From: Porphyromonas sp. COT-239 OH1446
GTDB lineage: Bacteria; Bacteroidota; Bacteroidia; Bacteroidales; Porphyromonadaceae
Direction: 5' to 3'
Assembly (NCBI RefSeq): GCF_000768875.1
Contig: NZ_JRAO01000036.1
Coordinates: 39,906-103,905, forward strand
DNA: 64,000 nt
The notes under the pieces: model-generated
The model's database searches: none
Seen by the model: only the letters and a program-made list of their open reading frames with translations
What the model was told of the DNA's origin: nothing
Made by a program: the position numbers and the translations under genes
Shown here: in pieces, positions 8,734 through 18,345 of the stretch
Layout: each line of letters starts with the position of its first letter
Position numbering within the stretch: the stretch's first letter is position 1

Positions 8734-9194
8734 AGTAACTCCACTTGTTCGCCGAGAACCTTACGACTACAATAGCGACACTCTAGGATAGGAGCTCCAC
8801 CCTCGGTATGAGCTTCTACGGTGAAGCGGGTGGCCATCGGCTCTGCATTCGTAATACACTTGGCATTGGGGCAACGCACTAGTCCTACGACTTCATCGGG
8901 GAGGCTCAGGTTGCGCTTCTCCACAACCTTGTAGCCACGTATGACGTTGTGTCGGACGTTGGGGGCTAGGATTGCAATCCGATTGAGCTCGTTCTCTGAG
9001 AAGAAGCGGTCGTTGATTTTGATGATGCCCTTCTGCTTACAACGGCCACTCTCTAAGTTGTTGGCAATGGTAATGGGGCTCTGGATCTGCTCCAACTGTA
9101 GGAGAGAAACGATCTTGAAGAGCTTATCCGATGGGATATGATCGAGTACTGTACCATCACAGATGGCCTCGACCAGCATCTTTTTCTTATTCAT
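8730..9194 (-). CDS. pyrI: Aspartate carbamoyltransferase regulatory subunit
   Basis: A 154-residue regulatory chain that binds CTP or ATP and tunes the PyrB catalytic trimers. The N-terminal nucleotide-binding domain (1-100) is followed by the zinc domain, with cysteines C108, C113, C139 and C142 at the expected spacing. The presence of PyrI means the enzyme is the dodecameric, allosteric type. It follows pyrB by 20 bp and overlaps the next gene by 4 bp. Confidence 0.97.
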   Translation of the reverse strand: MNKKKMLVEAICDGTVLDHIPSDKLFKIVSLLQLEQIQSPITIANNLESGRCKQKGIIKINDRFFSENELNRIAILAPNVRHNVIRGYKVVEKRNLSLPDEVVGLVRCPNAKCITNAEPMATRFTVEAHTEGGAPILECRYCSRKVLGEQVELL

Positions 9195-9214
9195 AGAGGC
9201 AATGCGTATTGTCT

Positions 9215-10126
9215 TTAGTGAACCTCGAGGCCTAATACTTCGCAGATGATAGACTGGCGCGTATAGAGACCGTTTCGGGCCTGCTGTATGAAGTAAGCCT
9301 TAGGGTTATCGTCCACGTCCTGAGCGATCTCTCCTACTCGAGGTAGTGGATGTAGCACCCTCAAATTGTCTCTGCTGGTGGAGAGCATGTCGTTGGTCAG
9401 TTCGTAGATATTCTTGACCCTCTCATACTCTTCGAGATCGACAAATCGCTCTCGCTGCACACGAGTCATGTAGAGGATATCTGCTCGGTCAATAACTTCT
9501 CGGTCGAAGGCTCGTGTCTCCTCGTAAGGAATCCCATGGTTACGGCAGAAGTCCAAGTACTCTTGAGGCATCCGCAGCTCATCGGGAGCGACGAAGATGA
9601 AGCGAGGGCGGAAGTGCGACATCCCTACCAGGAGCGAATGCACTGTGCGACCATACTTTAGATCTCCGACCAGGACGATAGTCCTGTCATAGAGCGTTCC
9701 CTGGGTCTTGCGGATGGAGTAAAGGTCGAGCAGCGTTTGTGAAGGGTGCTGATTGGCTCCATCCCCTGCATTGACGATCGGTACACGGCTAACCTCTGAG
9801 GCATAGCGAGCCGCCCCTTCGAGATAGTGTCGCATAATGATGAGATCGGCGTAGCCCCCGACCATGGAGATAGTGTCCTTGAGGGTTTCCCCCTTGGAGG
9901 AGCTAGAGGTCGCAGCATCGGAGAAGCCGATAATCCGCCCCCCTAGCCTATTGACTGCTGTCTCAAAACTTAAGCGAGTGCGTGTAGATGGCTCGAAGAA
10001 GAGCGTGGCAACGACCCGCCCCCGGAGCAGATCTCGATTGGGGTCTTGCTCGAAGAGCTCTGCCCTGTCTAGGATGCGGAGGATATCCTTTGGGCTCAGC
10101 TCATTGATAGAGACTAAATGCTTCAT
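9215..10126 (-). CDS. pyrB: Aspartate carbamoyltransferase catalytic subunit
   Basis: 303 residues. It joins carbamoyl phosphate and aspartate, the committed step of pyrimidine synthesis. The carbamoyl-phosphate motif S47-T-R-T-R51 ([12 protein letters not shown]) and the aspartate-side motif HPLPR are present. First gene of pyrB-pyrI-flavin reductase. On the minus strand a -7-like TATATTTG lies at 10160-10167, about 35 bp upstream, but I see no good -33 box. Its substrate supplier carA-carB is at 40991. Confidence 0.97.
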   Translation of the reverse strand: MKHLVSINELSPKDILRILDRAELFEQDPNRDLLRGRVVATLFFEPSTRTRLSFETAVNRLGGRIIGFSDAATSSSSKGETLKDTISMVGGYADLIIMRHYLEGAARYASEVSRVPIVNAGDGANQHPSQTLLDLYSIRKTQGTLYDRTIVLVGDLKYGRTVHSLLVGMSHFRPRFIFVAPDELRMPQEYLDFCRNHGIPYEETRAFDREVIDRADILYMTRVQRERFVDLEEYERVKNIYELTNDMLSTSRDNLRVLHPLPRVGEIAQDVDDNPKAYFIQQARNGLYTRQSIICEVLGLEVH

Positions 10127-10177
10127 AGTGATAGGAGATGATGCGATAGAGTTTGCTTACAAATATAAGCAAAGAGA

Positions 10178-10214
10178 AGCGAATGCCCTCGGCTGTACTC
10201 CGACTGCATTCGCT
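10178..10214 (-). terminator. Hairpin after nagB
   Basis: A 9-bp stem AGCGAATGC/GCATTCGCT (10178-10186 with 10206-10214) lies 34 bp past the nagB stop and just upstream of pyrB. On the minus strand it is followed by a T-rich stretch. Confidence 0.65.
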
Positions 10215-10247
10215 CCTCTTGCTTTGTTTGAGATCAAAGGATGAGGC

Positions 10248-11039
10248 CTAGAGGTTGTCCTTCTCAATGTCTTTGAAGTAGTTGTATGTGCCAACCTTGA
10301 GCTCTAGGCAAGCTGCTTCATCACAGACGATAATCCCCTTGGGATGCATCTGCAGGGCAGAGATCGTCCACATCTGATTGATCGAACCCTCTACAGCATG
10401 GTGTAGGGCTCTAGCCTTGCCATGGCCATTGACTAGGATCAGCACCTCCTTGGCATCCATTACTGTACCAACGCCCACAGTAAGAGCGGTCTTGGGAACC
10501 TTATTGACATCGCCCTCGAAGAAGCGGCTATTAGCAATAATGGTGTCCGTTGTCAAGGTCTTGATGCGGGTACGAGAGGTCAGCGAAGAGCCTGGTTCAT
10601 TGAAGGCGATGTGCCCATCAGGGCCGATACCTCCAAGGAAGAGGTCTATGCCCCCCATAGCCCTCATTGCAGCCTCGTAGGCAGCACACTCGGCCTCGGG
10701 GTCAGCTGCATTGCCGTCGAGGATATGAACGTTCTCGGGCCTGATATTGATGTGGCTAAAGAAGTTCGTCCACATGAAGGTATGGTAGCTCTGAGGATGA
10801 TCTTGGGGTAGGCCGATATATTCATCCATATTGAAGGTTACGACGTGCTCAAAGGAGACGCGAGAGGCTTTGTAGGCCTCGATCAGAGCCTTGTACATGC
10901 CCATAGGGGAAGAGCCCGTAGGCAAGCCTAGGACAAAGGGTTTATCCGCCGTAGGAGCTGCGGCATTGATCTTCGATACGACATAGTCGGCAGCCCATTG
11001 GGAGAGCTTCTGATAGTCGGGTTGAATGATAAGTCTCAT
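10248..11039 (-). CDS. nagB: Glucosamine-6-phosphate deaminase
   Basis: 263 residues. Converts glucosamine-6-phosphate to fructose-6-phosphate and ammonia, feeding amino sugars into glycolysis. The family sequences [19 protein letters not shown] with the catalytic aspartate, and [17 protein letters not shown] are all present. It is the last gene of ddh-lgt-fprA-nagB, 34 bp after fprA. No nagA or amino-sugar transporter is nearby. Confidence 0.96.
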   Translation of the reverse strand: MRLIIQPDYQKLSQWAADYVVSKINAAAPTADKPFVLGLPTGSSPMGMYKALIEAYKASRVSFEHVVTFNMDEYIGLPQDHPQSYHTFMWTNFFSHINIRPENVHILDGNAADPEAECAAYEAAMRAMGGIDLFLGGIGPDGHIAFNEPGSSLTSRTRIKTLTTDTIIANSRFFEGDVNKVPKTALTVGVGTVMDAKEVLILVNGHGKARALHHAVEGSINQMWTISALQMHPKGIIVCDEAACLELKVGTYNYFKDIEKDNL

Positions 11040-11073
11040 GTGAAAAGAGATATAATGATGGTTGATAAATAGC

Positions 11074-12285
11074 TTAGCTTATATCCTTGGCTAGTACCTT
11101 GGCGGCCATCTCTTGACCGATAGCCCAGGCCTGCTCCATGACGGCAGGTAGGTCGGCCATTTTGAGCTCGAAGGGTGTACCTACCAGTTCCCAGTTCATT
11201 TCTTCTGCGAAGGGTGCTAGCTTCTTGACCGAGGCAGGTGCCCAGGTGTAAGAGCCGAAAATCGAGTAGAGACGCCCCTTCACCTCACGAATACGTACGA
11301 GATTCATGATAGTCTCCAGCGGGGTAAAGATGCCGCCGCAATATGTGGGGCTACCGATGATGAGGCCCTTGTAGCGGAAGATGTCTCTGAGGATGACAGA
11401 GGGGTCGCTGTGGCTGACATTGTAGCATACTACCTTCTTGACGCCAGCTGCTGCAAGCGACTGAGCAACGACATCGGCGAGCTGCTCCGTATTGCCATAC
11501 ATGGAGCCATAGAGTACGACCACACCCTCCTCGCCCTCGTAGCGGCTAAGGCGGTCATAGATCTCATAAGCCTTGTCGAAGTGGGCTGGAGTCCACACCA
11601 CCCCATGGGTAGGACAAACATAGTCTACCTCGAGGCCCTGCTGCTTGATGTTGGCGAAGGCCTTCTGAACGAAGTTGCCATACTTGCCGACGATGCAAGA
11701 GTAGTAACGGGACATCTCTCCGAGATACAGATCCAGATCTGCCGAGTGATCGAATATATGCCCATTGAGAGCTCCGAAAGTCCCAAAGGCATCGGCTGAG
11801 AAAAGAATCTTCTGCGTCTGTTCGTAGGTGAACATCACCTCTGGCCAGTGTACCATAGGGGCAAGAAGAAAGGAGAACTCATGCTTGCCCACACGGATAG
11901 CATCACCGCTCTTGACCTCGATCAACCCATCGGTAATGCCATGATACCCCTTGAGCATATCAAAGGTTTTCTTGTTCCCAATGATCTTCACATCGGGATA
12001 ACGCTTGCGTAGAAGCCCAATTGAGCCACCATGATCGGGCTCCATATGATTGACAATTAGGTAGTCTAGGGGTCTATCTCCCAGGACGAGCTCTAGCTTG
12101 TGAAAGAATACATCCGAGTAGCACACGTCTACTGTATCAATCAGCGTCGTAACCTCATCTACAACAAGATAAGAGTTGTACGACACCCCATGTGGCAGAG
12201 ACCACATATTTTCGAAGAGGGCTTTGCTGCGATCATTAACTCCGACATAATACACGGAGTCCGTTACTTGAGGTACTGTATACAT
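11074..12285 (-). CDS. fprA: Flavodiiron protein (A-type flavoprotein)
   Basis: 403 residues. The first half is a metallo-beta-lactamase-like di-iron domain with H80-x-E82-x-D84-H85 (NHMEPDHGG), a histidine in APMVHWPE, an aspartate in FSADAFG and a histidine in CPTHGVVW. The second half is a flavodoxin domain opening with [13 protein letters not shown] for FMN. These cytosolic enzymes reduce oxygen to water and/or nitric oxide to nitrous oxide. Which is preferred cannot be read from sequence. It probably protects oxygen-sensitive enzymes such as NrdD/NrdG encoded elsewhere in the window. It lies 14 bp after lgt in the same operon. Confidence 0.95.
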   Translation of the reverse strand: MYTVPQVTDSVYYVGVNDRSKALFENMWSLPHGVSYNSYLVVDEVTTLIDTVDVCYSDVFFHKLELVLGDRPLDYLIVNHMEPDHGGSIGLLRKRYPDVKIIGNKKTFDMLKGYHGITDGLIEVKSGDAIRVGKHEFSFLLAPMVHWPEVMFTYEQTQKILFSADAFGTFGALNGHIFDHSADLDLYLGEMSRYYSCIVGKYGNFVQKAFANIKQQGLEVDYVCPTHGVVWTPAHFDKAYEIYDRLSRYEGEEGVVVLYGSMYGNTEQLADVVAQSLAAAGVKKVVCYNVSHSDPSVILRDIFRYKGLIIGSPTYCGGIFTPLETIMNLVRIREVKGRLYSIFGSYTWAPASVKKLAPFAEEMNWELVGTPFELKMADLPAVMEQAWAIGQEMAAKVLAKDIS

Positions 12286-12299
12286 AAGGGTTGAATTAT

Positions 12300-13160
12300 T
12301 TAGTTTCCATTGATCTGATAGGAAGTACTCTTAGCTCTCTTCAGGGCTCGAACGATGAGCCACAGGCCTAGGACAACGAAGGGGATACTCAGTAGCTGCC
12401 CCATATTTAGCCCGATGCTATCGATTAGGTCTAGCTCCCAAGGCTCTTGGACGACCTTGATCCTCTCAATGAATATTCTCGCACCAAAGATCCCTGAGAG
12501 CAAGACCCCAACGAGGAGTCCCGAATAGCGACGTGCGGCATCTCTAGCGAAGTAGAGCCACATACACAGAGCGAAGACAAACAGATAGGCCAAGGCCTCA
12601 TAGAGCTGCGTTGGATGGCAACCGATAGATAAGTCCGGTACTAGCTGATGGTACTCTTGCGAGCGAACGAAGCGGAAGCCCCAGGGCACATCCGTAGGAC
12701 GGCCAAAAACCTCACTATTCATCAAGTTACCTAGGCGGATCATCGCTGCGACAATGCCTACAGGTACGGCTACTCGATCCATTGCCCAAAGCATTGGGAG
12801 CTTGGTAACTCGCCGAGAATAGAGCCATATAGCGACTATGACGCCGATCGTCCCTCCGTGGCTCGCTAGTCCACCCTCCCAGGTGAAAAGGATCTTGATC
12901 GGATTGGCCAGGTAATACAGAGGATCATAGAAGAGGACGTGCCCTAGTCTAGCCCCTACTATAGTGCCCACAAAGATGTAAATGAAGAGCGAGTCCAGCC
13001 ACTCAGGCTTGAGGTCCTCTCGCTTCCATATACGGGCCTCGATCATAGGGCCGAGGAAGAGCAAGCCAGCGGCAAAGAGCAGGGCATACCAACGTATCTC
13101 TCGAGAGAAGATCTCGAAGAGTACAGGATCTACATCCCAATTGATGTAATGAGGTAGCAT
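12300..13160 (-). CDS. lgt: Prolipoprotein diacylglyceryl transferase
   Basis: 286-residue inner-membrane enzyme with about seven hydrophobic segments. It moves diacylglycerol from phosphatidylglycerol to the lipobox cysteine of prolipoproteins. The Lgt signature around [10 protein letters not shown] and the [12 protein letters not shown] segment are clear. Likely clients in this window are the lipoproteins at 39214 and 52887. Confidence 0.96.
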   Translation of the reverse strand: MLPHYINWDVDPVLFEIFSREIRWYALLFAAGLLFLGPMIEARIWKREDLKPEWLDSLFIYIFVGTIVGARLGHVLFYDPLYYLANPIKILFTWEGGLASHGGTIGVIVAIWLYSRRVTKLPMLWAMDRVAVPVGIVAAMIRLGNLMNSEVFGRPTDVPWGFRFVRSQEYHQLVPDLSIGCHPTQLYEALAYLFVFALCMWLYFARDAARRYSGLLVGVLLSGIFGARIFIERIKVVQEPWELDLIDSIGLNMGQLLSIPFVVLGLWLIVRALKRAKSTSYQINGN

Positions 13161-13206
13161 GATCAGGTTCGTTAGTTCAGTCGAAGTATTTGTTTTATTT
13201 CTAAGT

Positions 13207-14112
13207 CTAGCAGAGCTTAGCGATCCACCCCTCCCTTGCGCCCGGTAGCAAGTCGATGACAGGGATCTCGAGCATGGTGTAGCAGCCTGGGTTCAGTCGC
13301 TTGCTTGCACGGGCCACGCAAACGAGGATCTGCGCTGTCAGGGCGGGGTTATTGATCTTCATGTTAAACTCCAGGAGTTGATTGTGGGTTACGCCTGAGA
13401 TCCCCTTGCGCACCATATTCACCCCATGCCCCATATCCGTCAGGGCATCTACATCCTCCACGAAGCGAACATGCGTCTCGTCATGGACGAAGTAGTCATC
13501 CTCTTTGATGGCCCGAGCGACAGCATCGGCGTTATAACCATCCTCCAGCTCCACATACACCATACGGCGATGAATGCCCGTACCCGTAGGGATAGTCATC
13601 GAGAGAGCTTTGCGCACGCCAGCGACAGCCTTGACTGCGACGGTATGCCCCATGCTCATCCCAGGGCCAAAGTTGGTATAGGTAATCCCCTTGGGGACAA
13701 TGGCCTCCATTAGAGCACGAACCATAGAGTCGCTGCCTGGATCCCAGCCGGAGGCGATGACCGCCACTGTATTGTGTACCCGAGCTGCTGCCGAGAGGTT
13801 GGCCCTAAGATCTATTATACCCCCATGGATATCGAAGCTGTCCACGGTGGCGATACCACGAGAGAGGATTTCAAGGGCCGTCTGCTCGACGAGGCGTGTA
13901 GGTGTGCAGAGCAAGGCCACATCAACTCGCTCCAGCTCGTCAATGCTGCCTACCACGGGGTAAGATCTAATTTCATTCGGGATGTCTTGGGGATTGCGTC
14001 GTACGATGCCTGCAATCTCGAAGTCAGGGGCTGCCTCGAGGGCCGCTACTGCATAGCGACCGATATTGCCATAGCCGACAACGGCTGCTCTGATGATTTT
14101 ATTTTCTGTCAT
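13207..14112 (-). CDS. ddh: Meso-diaminopimelate dehydrogenase
   Basis: 301 residues. Makes meso-diaminopimelate directly from tetrahydrodipicolinate with NADPH and ammonia, a one-step route to lysine and peptidoglycan precursors. The Rossmann motif [13 protein letters not shown] opens the protein, followed by VRRNP for NADP selectivity, and the substrate-binding part ([25 protein letters not shown]) matches the family. It heads a minus-strand run with lgt, fprA and nagB. On the minus strand a perfect -7 type TATCTTTG lies at 14170-14177, about 58 bp upstream, without a clear -33. Confidence 0.95.
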   Translation of the reverse strand: MTENKIIRAAVVGYGNIGRYAVAALEAAPDFEIAGIVRRNPQDIPNEIRSYPVVGSIDELERVDVALLCTPTRLVEQTALEILSRGIATVDSFDIHGGIIDLRANLSAAARVHNTVAVIASGWDPGSDSMVRALMEAIVPKGITYTNFGPGMSMGHTVAVKAVAGVRKALSMTIPTGTGIHRRMVYVELEDGYNADAVARAIKEDDYFVHDETHVRFVEDVDALTDMGHGVNMVRKGISGVTHNQLLEFNMKINNPALTAQILVCVARASKRLNPGCYTMLEIPVIDLLPGAREGWIAKLC

Positions 14113-14286
14113 ACAATAATTAAAGTCCGTATTCGCAGGGCGAATGGCCTCTCGAGAGGCATAGTGCTACAAAGATAGCAATAATACTTTGGCTAGGCCG
14201 CTCGGGATAATCAAGGGCAAAAAATTGGACTTATGCTGCGAAGCTACTTCCTCTGCAATTGAGCCTACCCAGGAAGAGCAGTAGAG
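14113..14286. other. Leader region of the ddh operon
   Basis: Non-coding. It holds a self-complementary GCCTCTCGAGAGGC near 14149 and a -7-like element (TATCTTTG, minus strand, 14170-14177). It leads into the repeat locus that follows. Confidence 0.4.
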
Positions 14287-14390
14287 AGCCTATCGAGGTC
14301 GTTGTGGAGACTCAAGTAGGACTTCACTCGAGGTATAAGTAGGAGCTCGTTCGAGGTCTAGATAGGATCTCAACAGCATTCCTATCGGGG
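14287..14390. repeat. 23-nt-period intergenic repeat, locus B
   Basis: Three successive 23-nt units of the form GAG(A/G)(C/T)NTA(A/G)(A/G)TAGGA(T/C/G)CT lie between ddh and queD. They share the core and period with the loci near 5.9, 27.6, 36.0 and 40.2 kb. The remaining gap to 14502 shows nothing recognisable. Confidence 0.75.
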
Positions 14391-14502
14391 ATCGGTTGCG
14401 CAGACCGAGGGAATATTTATAAGTCGCTGTTATTCAGATAAAAATAAGAATTCATTAGGGCTAAGATCGAGCCCTCCATTCTCTATACCTCTATGATACG
14501 AA

Positions 14503-14538
14503 GAGGGTGCGATGGGGAGGTAATCCCATCGCACCCTC
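14503..14538 (-). terminator. Hairpin downstream of queD
   Basis: A perfect 14-bp stem (14503-14516 with 14525-14538) with an 8-nt loop lies 100 bp beyond the queD stop. The tail on the minus strand is not T-rich, so termination strength is uncertain. Confidence 0.65.
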
Positions 14539-14639
14539 AAGGTCAATATCTCAACGCTCTGGGCCTGGACTCACGATACTCCCACAGGCGAGCACAGGGA
14601 CACTCACCTACCCTAATAGCAGCCCCCGCAGAGAGGGCA

Positions 14640-15059
14640 CTAGAGGGCGCAAGCGGCAGAGCACTTGCGTGTCTCCTCGACGGAGACGCTCACAAGGCGA
14701 ACCCCTGTACCCACGAGCTGCCGAGGGCCGACCTCGTGCAGCAAATAGGCTGCCATTTGCTCGGCCGTGGGGTTAAAGGGCACAACGATAAGGTCCTCTG
14801 CTGCGATACGCCTTAGCTCGGAGAGGAGAGGATCTTCGCTCCAGAGCATCATACGATGATCCCAGTGCTCCTCCAGCCATAGGCAGAGGCGCTCCTTGAT
14901 CACTCCGAAGTCAATCACTCGCCCCAGGGCATCGAGCTGCTCTGCCGTGCAGGTGAAGTGAATGCGATAGTTGTGTCCGTGCAGGTGTCGACACTTATTT
15001 TCGTGTCCAACGACACGATGCCCCATGCTGATGTCATGGTAGCGTTGTACAGTAGTCAT
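14640..15059 (-). CDS. queD: 6-carboxy-tetrahydropterin synthase (QueD/PTPS family)
   Basis: 139 residues. Turns dihydroneopterin triphosphate into 6-carboxytetrahydropterin on the way to queuosine. Zinc-binding histidines are visible in SMGHRV and HLHGHNY. The catalytic cysteine is in HENKCRHLHGH, and EETRKCS lies near the end. The last step of the same pathway, queG, is encoded at 27939. It is the terminal gene of a long minus-strand block, 40 bp after coaD. Confidence 0.9.
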   Translation of the reverse strand: MTTVQRYHDISMGHRVVGHENKCRHLHGHNYRIHFTCTAEQLDALGRVIDFGVIKERLCLWLEEHWDHRMMLWSEDPLLSELRRIAAEDLIVVPFNPTAEQMAAYLLHEVGPRQLVGTGVRLVSVSVEETRKCSAACAL

Positions 15060-15099
15060 GAGCTTAATACAAATGAAAAATAAAAGAGGAGCGACCTCC

Positions 15100-15561
15100 C
15101 TACGGCTCTAGATTGAAGCCATCGGGCAAGAAGCCACTTACATCTCCCCCGAAGTGCAGGAGCTCTCGCACTACGGTCGAGCTGATATGCGTTAGCCGTT
15201 GCGAGGCCGGCAATAGTACGGTCTCCATATCGGCAATATGTCGGTTAAGGTCTGCCAGTGTACGTTCATATTCCATATCCGTACTACTGCGTACGCCTCT
15301 GAGCAACACCTTGACCCCCTGTTTGAGGGCAAAGTCTACCGTAAGGCCGTCATAGGTATAGACCTGCACTCTAGGGTCAGAGGCGTAGTAAGTCTGTATC
15401 TGCTTGAGACGCTGCTCGGGGGTGAAGAGGCTTCTTTTGCTCTCATTGACCCCGATAGCGATGATGATCTCATCGAAGAGGCGAAGGCCTCGACTGACAA
15501 TATTGGCATGGCCCTGGGTGAATGGGTCGAAAGAGCCTGCATACATAGCCACTCTACTCAT
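15100..15561 (-). CDS. coaD: Phosphopantetheine adenylyltransferase
   Basis: 153 residues. Fourth step of coenzyme A synthesis, joining ATP and 4'-phosphopantetheine. The nucleotidyltransferase signature GSFDPFTQGHANI with its T/HxGH-type element, the RGVRSSTDMEYE loop and the ISSTVVRELL end match the family closely. Starts 10 bp after the M24 peptidase stop. Confidence 0.96.
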   Translation of the reverse strand: MSRVAMYAGSFDPFTQGHANIVSRGLRLFDEIIIAIGVNESKRSLFTPEQRLKQIQTYYASDPRVQVYTYDGLTVDFALKQGVKVLLRGVRSSTDMEYERTLADLNRHIADMETVLLPASQRLTHISSTVVRELLHFGGDVSGFLPDGFNLEP

Positions 15562-15571
15562 AATCCGAATA

Positions 15572-16744
15572 CTAGTTTGCTTGGGTTAGGTCTATAATCT
15601 CTTCGCTCATGGGGGTTAGGTTCTCGACCCTACCCTCAGTAACGAGATAGGTATTCTCCACTCCGAGAGCTCCTATGCCTGGCAGGACGAACTTCGGCTC
15701 ATAGGCAATCACCATCCCGACCTCAAGCACATCCCGACTTCTACCCATCAGAACTGGTAGCTCATTGATCTGTAGACCGATACCATGACCAACGAACTGA
15801 GCCTGCTGCTTCGTCCCCATAAAGTAGGCCTCAGCACCAGCCTCTCGCACCCTACTCAATGTCTCCTGGTAGAGGTCTGCGCACGAAGTCCCTGGGGCGG
15901 CCTGATCCATCACCTCTCGGTGCAGCTGACAGCTGAGCTCATGCAGACGGTAAGCCTCTTCGGGTAACCGTCCGACAGAGAAGGTTCGGGTAAGGTCAGA
16001 GATATAGGGGCTGTAGTTGCCAGCCATATCGACCATGACAGAGAGCCCCTCTTCGAGGAGCGTCCCATTGGCTCCGATCGGCAGAGCTAAGCAACCTTCT
16101 CCTCCCATGGCGAAGTCATAGGGCGAGGGTATCTGAGCATTGTCGCCAGCGATGAGGCTACCCATGAAGATCTCCATCGAAGCTCCATAGGTACGGAAGA
16201 TCCCAATCGAACCATGGCGACGCATCAGCCGCTCAACCTCTATTTGTAGGTCAAGGTCTGTCATCCCAGCCCGATACAGCGAGGGGATCTGTGTGTAGAC
16301 CTCAACGTGCCTGCGAGTAGTCTGTCGGAAGGTCTCGATCTCCAGTGGTGTTTTGATCATCCGAGCCATACGCATCATGGGGCTACAATTCGTCCACTGA
16401 CACTGGGGCAGGATGCCCATCAAGCGTACAGCCTCTGTATGGCTCATCTCGTCCAGCTCTAGACCCACATGCCTCCAGGAGAGGGCCTCGTGGACGAGCT
16501 CCGGTAGCTGCTCGACCTTACGCATAGGGACGAAGTCGGGCGAGAGCTCAGGCAGGTGCTGCGGGCGACGTACGAGCAGCTTGGGCGAGCCCTCCGATGG
16601 TACGACGACGAGCCCTTGGTAGATCACCCCCGAGAGGTAGAGGGTATTGACATTGCTGGTTAGCAGTAGAGCATCCAGCCCCTCACGCTGCATCAAGAGT
16701 TGAACCCGTTCGAGGCGCAGATGGAGATCGGTAGAGAGTTGCAT
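15572..16744 (-). CDS. M24-family Xaa-Pro aminopeptidase-like protein
   Basis: 390 residues with a creatinase-type N-terminal domain (1-165) and a pita-bread metallopeptidase domain. The five metal-ligand motifs can be traced: VDMAGNY, SDLTRTF, GHGIGLQINELP, AYEPKF and GVENTYLV. The full ligand set suggests an active enzyme that removes residues N-terminal to proline. The exact substrate is unknown. Expected in the cytosol, as no signal peptide is visible. Confidence 0.92.
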   Translation of the reverse strand: MQLSTDLHLRLERVQLLMQREGLDALLLTSNVNTLYLSGVIYQGLVVVPSEGSPKLLVRRPQHLPELSPDFVPMRKVEQLPELVHEALSWRHVGLELDEMSHTEAVRLMGILPQCQWTNCSPMMRMARMIKTPLEIETFRQTTRRHVEVYTQIPSLYRAGMTDLDLQIEVERLMRRHGSIGIFRTYGASMEIFMGSLIAGDNAQIPSPYDFAMGGEGCLALPIGANGTLLEEGLSVMVDMAGNYSPYISDLTRTFSVGRLPEEAYRLHELSCQLHREVMDQAAPGTSCADLYQETLSRVREAGAEAYFMGTKQQAQFVGHGIGLQINELPVLMGRSRDVLEVGMVIAYEPKFVLPGIGALGVENTYLVTEGRVENLTPMSEEIIDLTQAN

Positions 16745-16794
16745 AGTTTTTGAAGGGTTATGGGAAGAAGGTAGGCCAAGGAAGAGCCATAGCT

Positions 16795-18321
16795 CTAGAG
16801 GCCGCTGAGTGGATCAAATGGGACGTTCACTTCCGAGGACGAATAGTCATGCGCAGGCCCTATCGCCTGAGCCTTGCCCTCGTTGAAGCGGCGAGACTTA
16901 CGATCCTGTCGGGTCATCGAGGAGAATCGGGCAAACTCTGACCTAAAGAGCAGGCGCACATCACCCACCGAGCCATTGCGATGCTTGGCAATGATGAACT
17001 CACCCGTCCCCCTAAGATCCTCACCTGTATTGGGGTCGTTGTAGATCTTGTAATACTCTGGCCTGTGGATGAAGCAGACAATGTCCGCATCCTGTTCGAT
17101 AGCCCCAGACTCACGTAGATCAGAGAGCTGCGGACGCTTACTATTGGCATCCCCCTGGCGGGTCTCGACAGAGCGGTTAAGCTGCGAGAGGGCAATGATA
17201 GGGATGCGCAGCTCTTTGGCCAGCATCTTGAGCGATCGAGAGATCATACTCACCTCTTGCTCACGGTTGCCATAGTTCATCCCACTGGCATTCATCAGCT
17301 GGAGATAGTCGATGATGATGATCCGAACCCCGTACTCACGCACTAGGCGACGAGCCTTAGTACGCAGCTCAAATATCGAGAGGCTGGGTGTGTCGTTGAT
17401 ATACAGTGGGGCGGACTCGAGTAAACCTAGACCATTCTTGAGACGATCCCATTCGGCATCCTTGAGTTGACCATTTTTGATCACATCGCCAGGGATCTCG
17501 GCCACGTTGCTAACGAAGCGTTTCCCGAGCTGCACATCACTCATTTCTAGGTTGAAGAGGGCCACTGGGATATTCAGGTCCACTGCCATATTCTTTGCCA
17601 TGGAGACCACAAAGGCCGTCTTACCCATGGCTGGACGGGCAGCGATGATGATGAGGTCTGAGCTTTGCCAGCCCGAGGTCATGCGGTCGATCTCGCCGAA
17701 GCCAGAGGGGACACCACTGATACCAGTGCCCTCGTTGGCTGCATTCTGAATATCGCTTAGGATCTCCCTGGTCAAGAGCTTGATCGGGGAGAAGTCTTTA
17801 GAGTTCTTCTTCTGAGCTATCTCGAAGAGCTTCCCTTCGGCTCGCTGCATCTGTTCCTCGACATCCTCTTGGTCTTCAAAAGCGTCGTTGAGAACCTCAG
17901 AGGAGAAACCGATGAGTCGCCGACTCAGAGCTTTCTTCTGAATGATCGAGGCATGATATTCAAGGCTCGAGGTGGAGAGGACTTTGAAGGTCAAGCCTGT
18001 GATATAGGACTCTCCTCCTACCTCCTCCAAATGCCCTGTACGACGTAGCTCTTCGGTTACGGTGAGGAAGTCTATAGGGTGCTGGTTCATCGCCAGCGTA
18101 GACATAGCCGTGAAGATGATCTCATGCGCCTTGACATAGAATGCCTCGGGCGAGAGTAGCTCTCCCACACGGGCAAAAGCATCCTTCTCCAAAAGGATGG
18201 CCCCGAGGACAATCTCCTCAAAGTCGGGAACCTGGGGGGGCTTACGCCCATCCAGGTTCTCCACTACCGATACCCGAGCTGGTGCTTTGCGCTGAGGACG
18301 CTTGGGCTGGTTTGCAGTCAT
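16795..18321 (-). CDS. dnaB: Replicative DNA helicase
   Basis: 508 residues. Hexameric helicase that unwinds DNA ahead of the replisome. The N-terminal collar domain (about 28-130) and RecA-like motor are present with Walker A ARPAMGKTAF and Walker B IIIIDYLQLM. LSQLNRSVETR and SDLRESGAIEQDAD cover the DNA-binding and arginine-finger regions. No intein insertion. Lies 24 bp after lepA. Confidence 0.97.
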   Translation of the reverse strand: MTANQPKRPQRKAPARVSVVENLDGRKPPQVPDFEEIVLGAILLEKDAFARVGELLSPEAFYVKAHEIIFTAMSTLAMNQHPIDFLTVTEELRRTGHLEEVGGESYITGLTFKVLSTSSLEYHASIIQKKALSRRLIGFSSEVLNDAFEDQEDVEEQMQRAEGKLFEIAQKKNSKDFSPIKLLTREILSDIQNAANEGTGISGVPSGFGEIDRMTSGWQSSDLIIIAARPAMGKTAFVVSMAKNMAVDLNIPVALFNLEMSDVQLGKRFVSNVAEIPGDVIKNGQLKDAEWDRLKNGLGLLESAPLYINDTPSLSIFELRTKARRLVREYGVRIIIIDYLQLMNASGMNYGNREQEVSMISRSLKMLAKELRIPIIALSQLNRSVETRQGDANSKRPQLSDLRESGAIEQDADIVCFIHRPEYYKIYNDPNTGEDLRGTGEFIIAKHRNGSVGDVRLLFRSEFARFSSMTRQDRKSRRFNEGKAQAIGPAHDYSSSEVNVPFDPLSGL

Positions 18322-18345
18322 ATTGTTTTCTTAGTGGGAGAGAGT

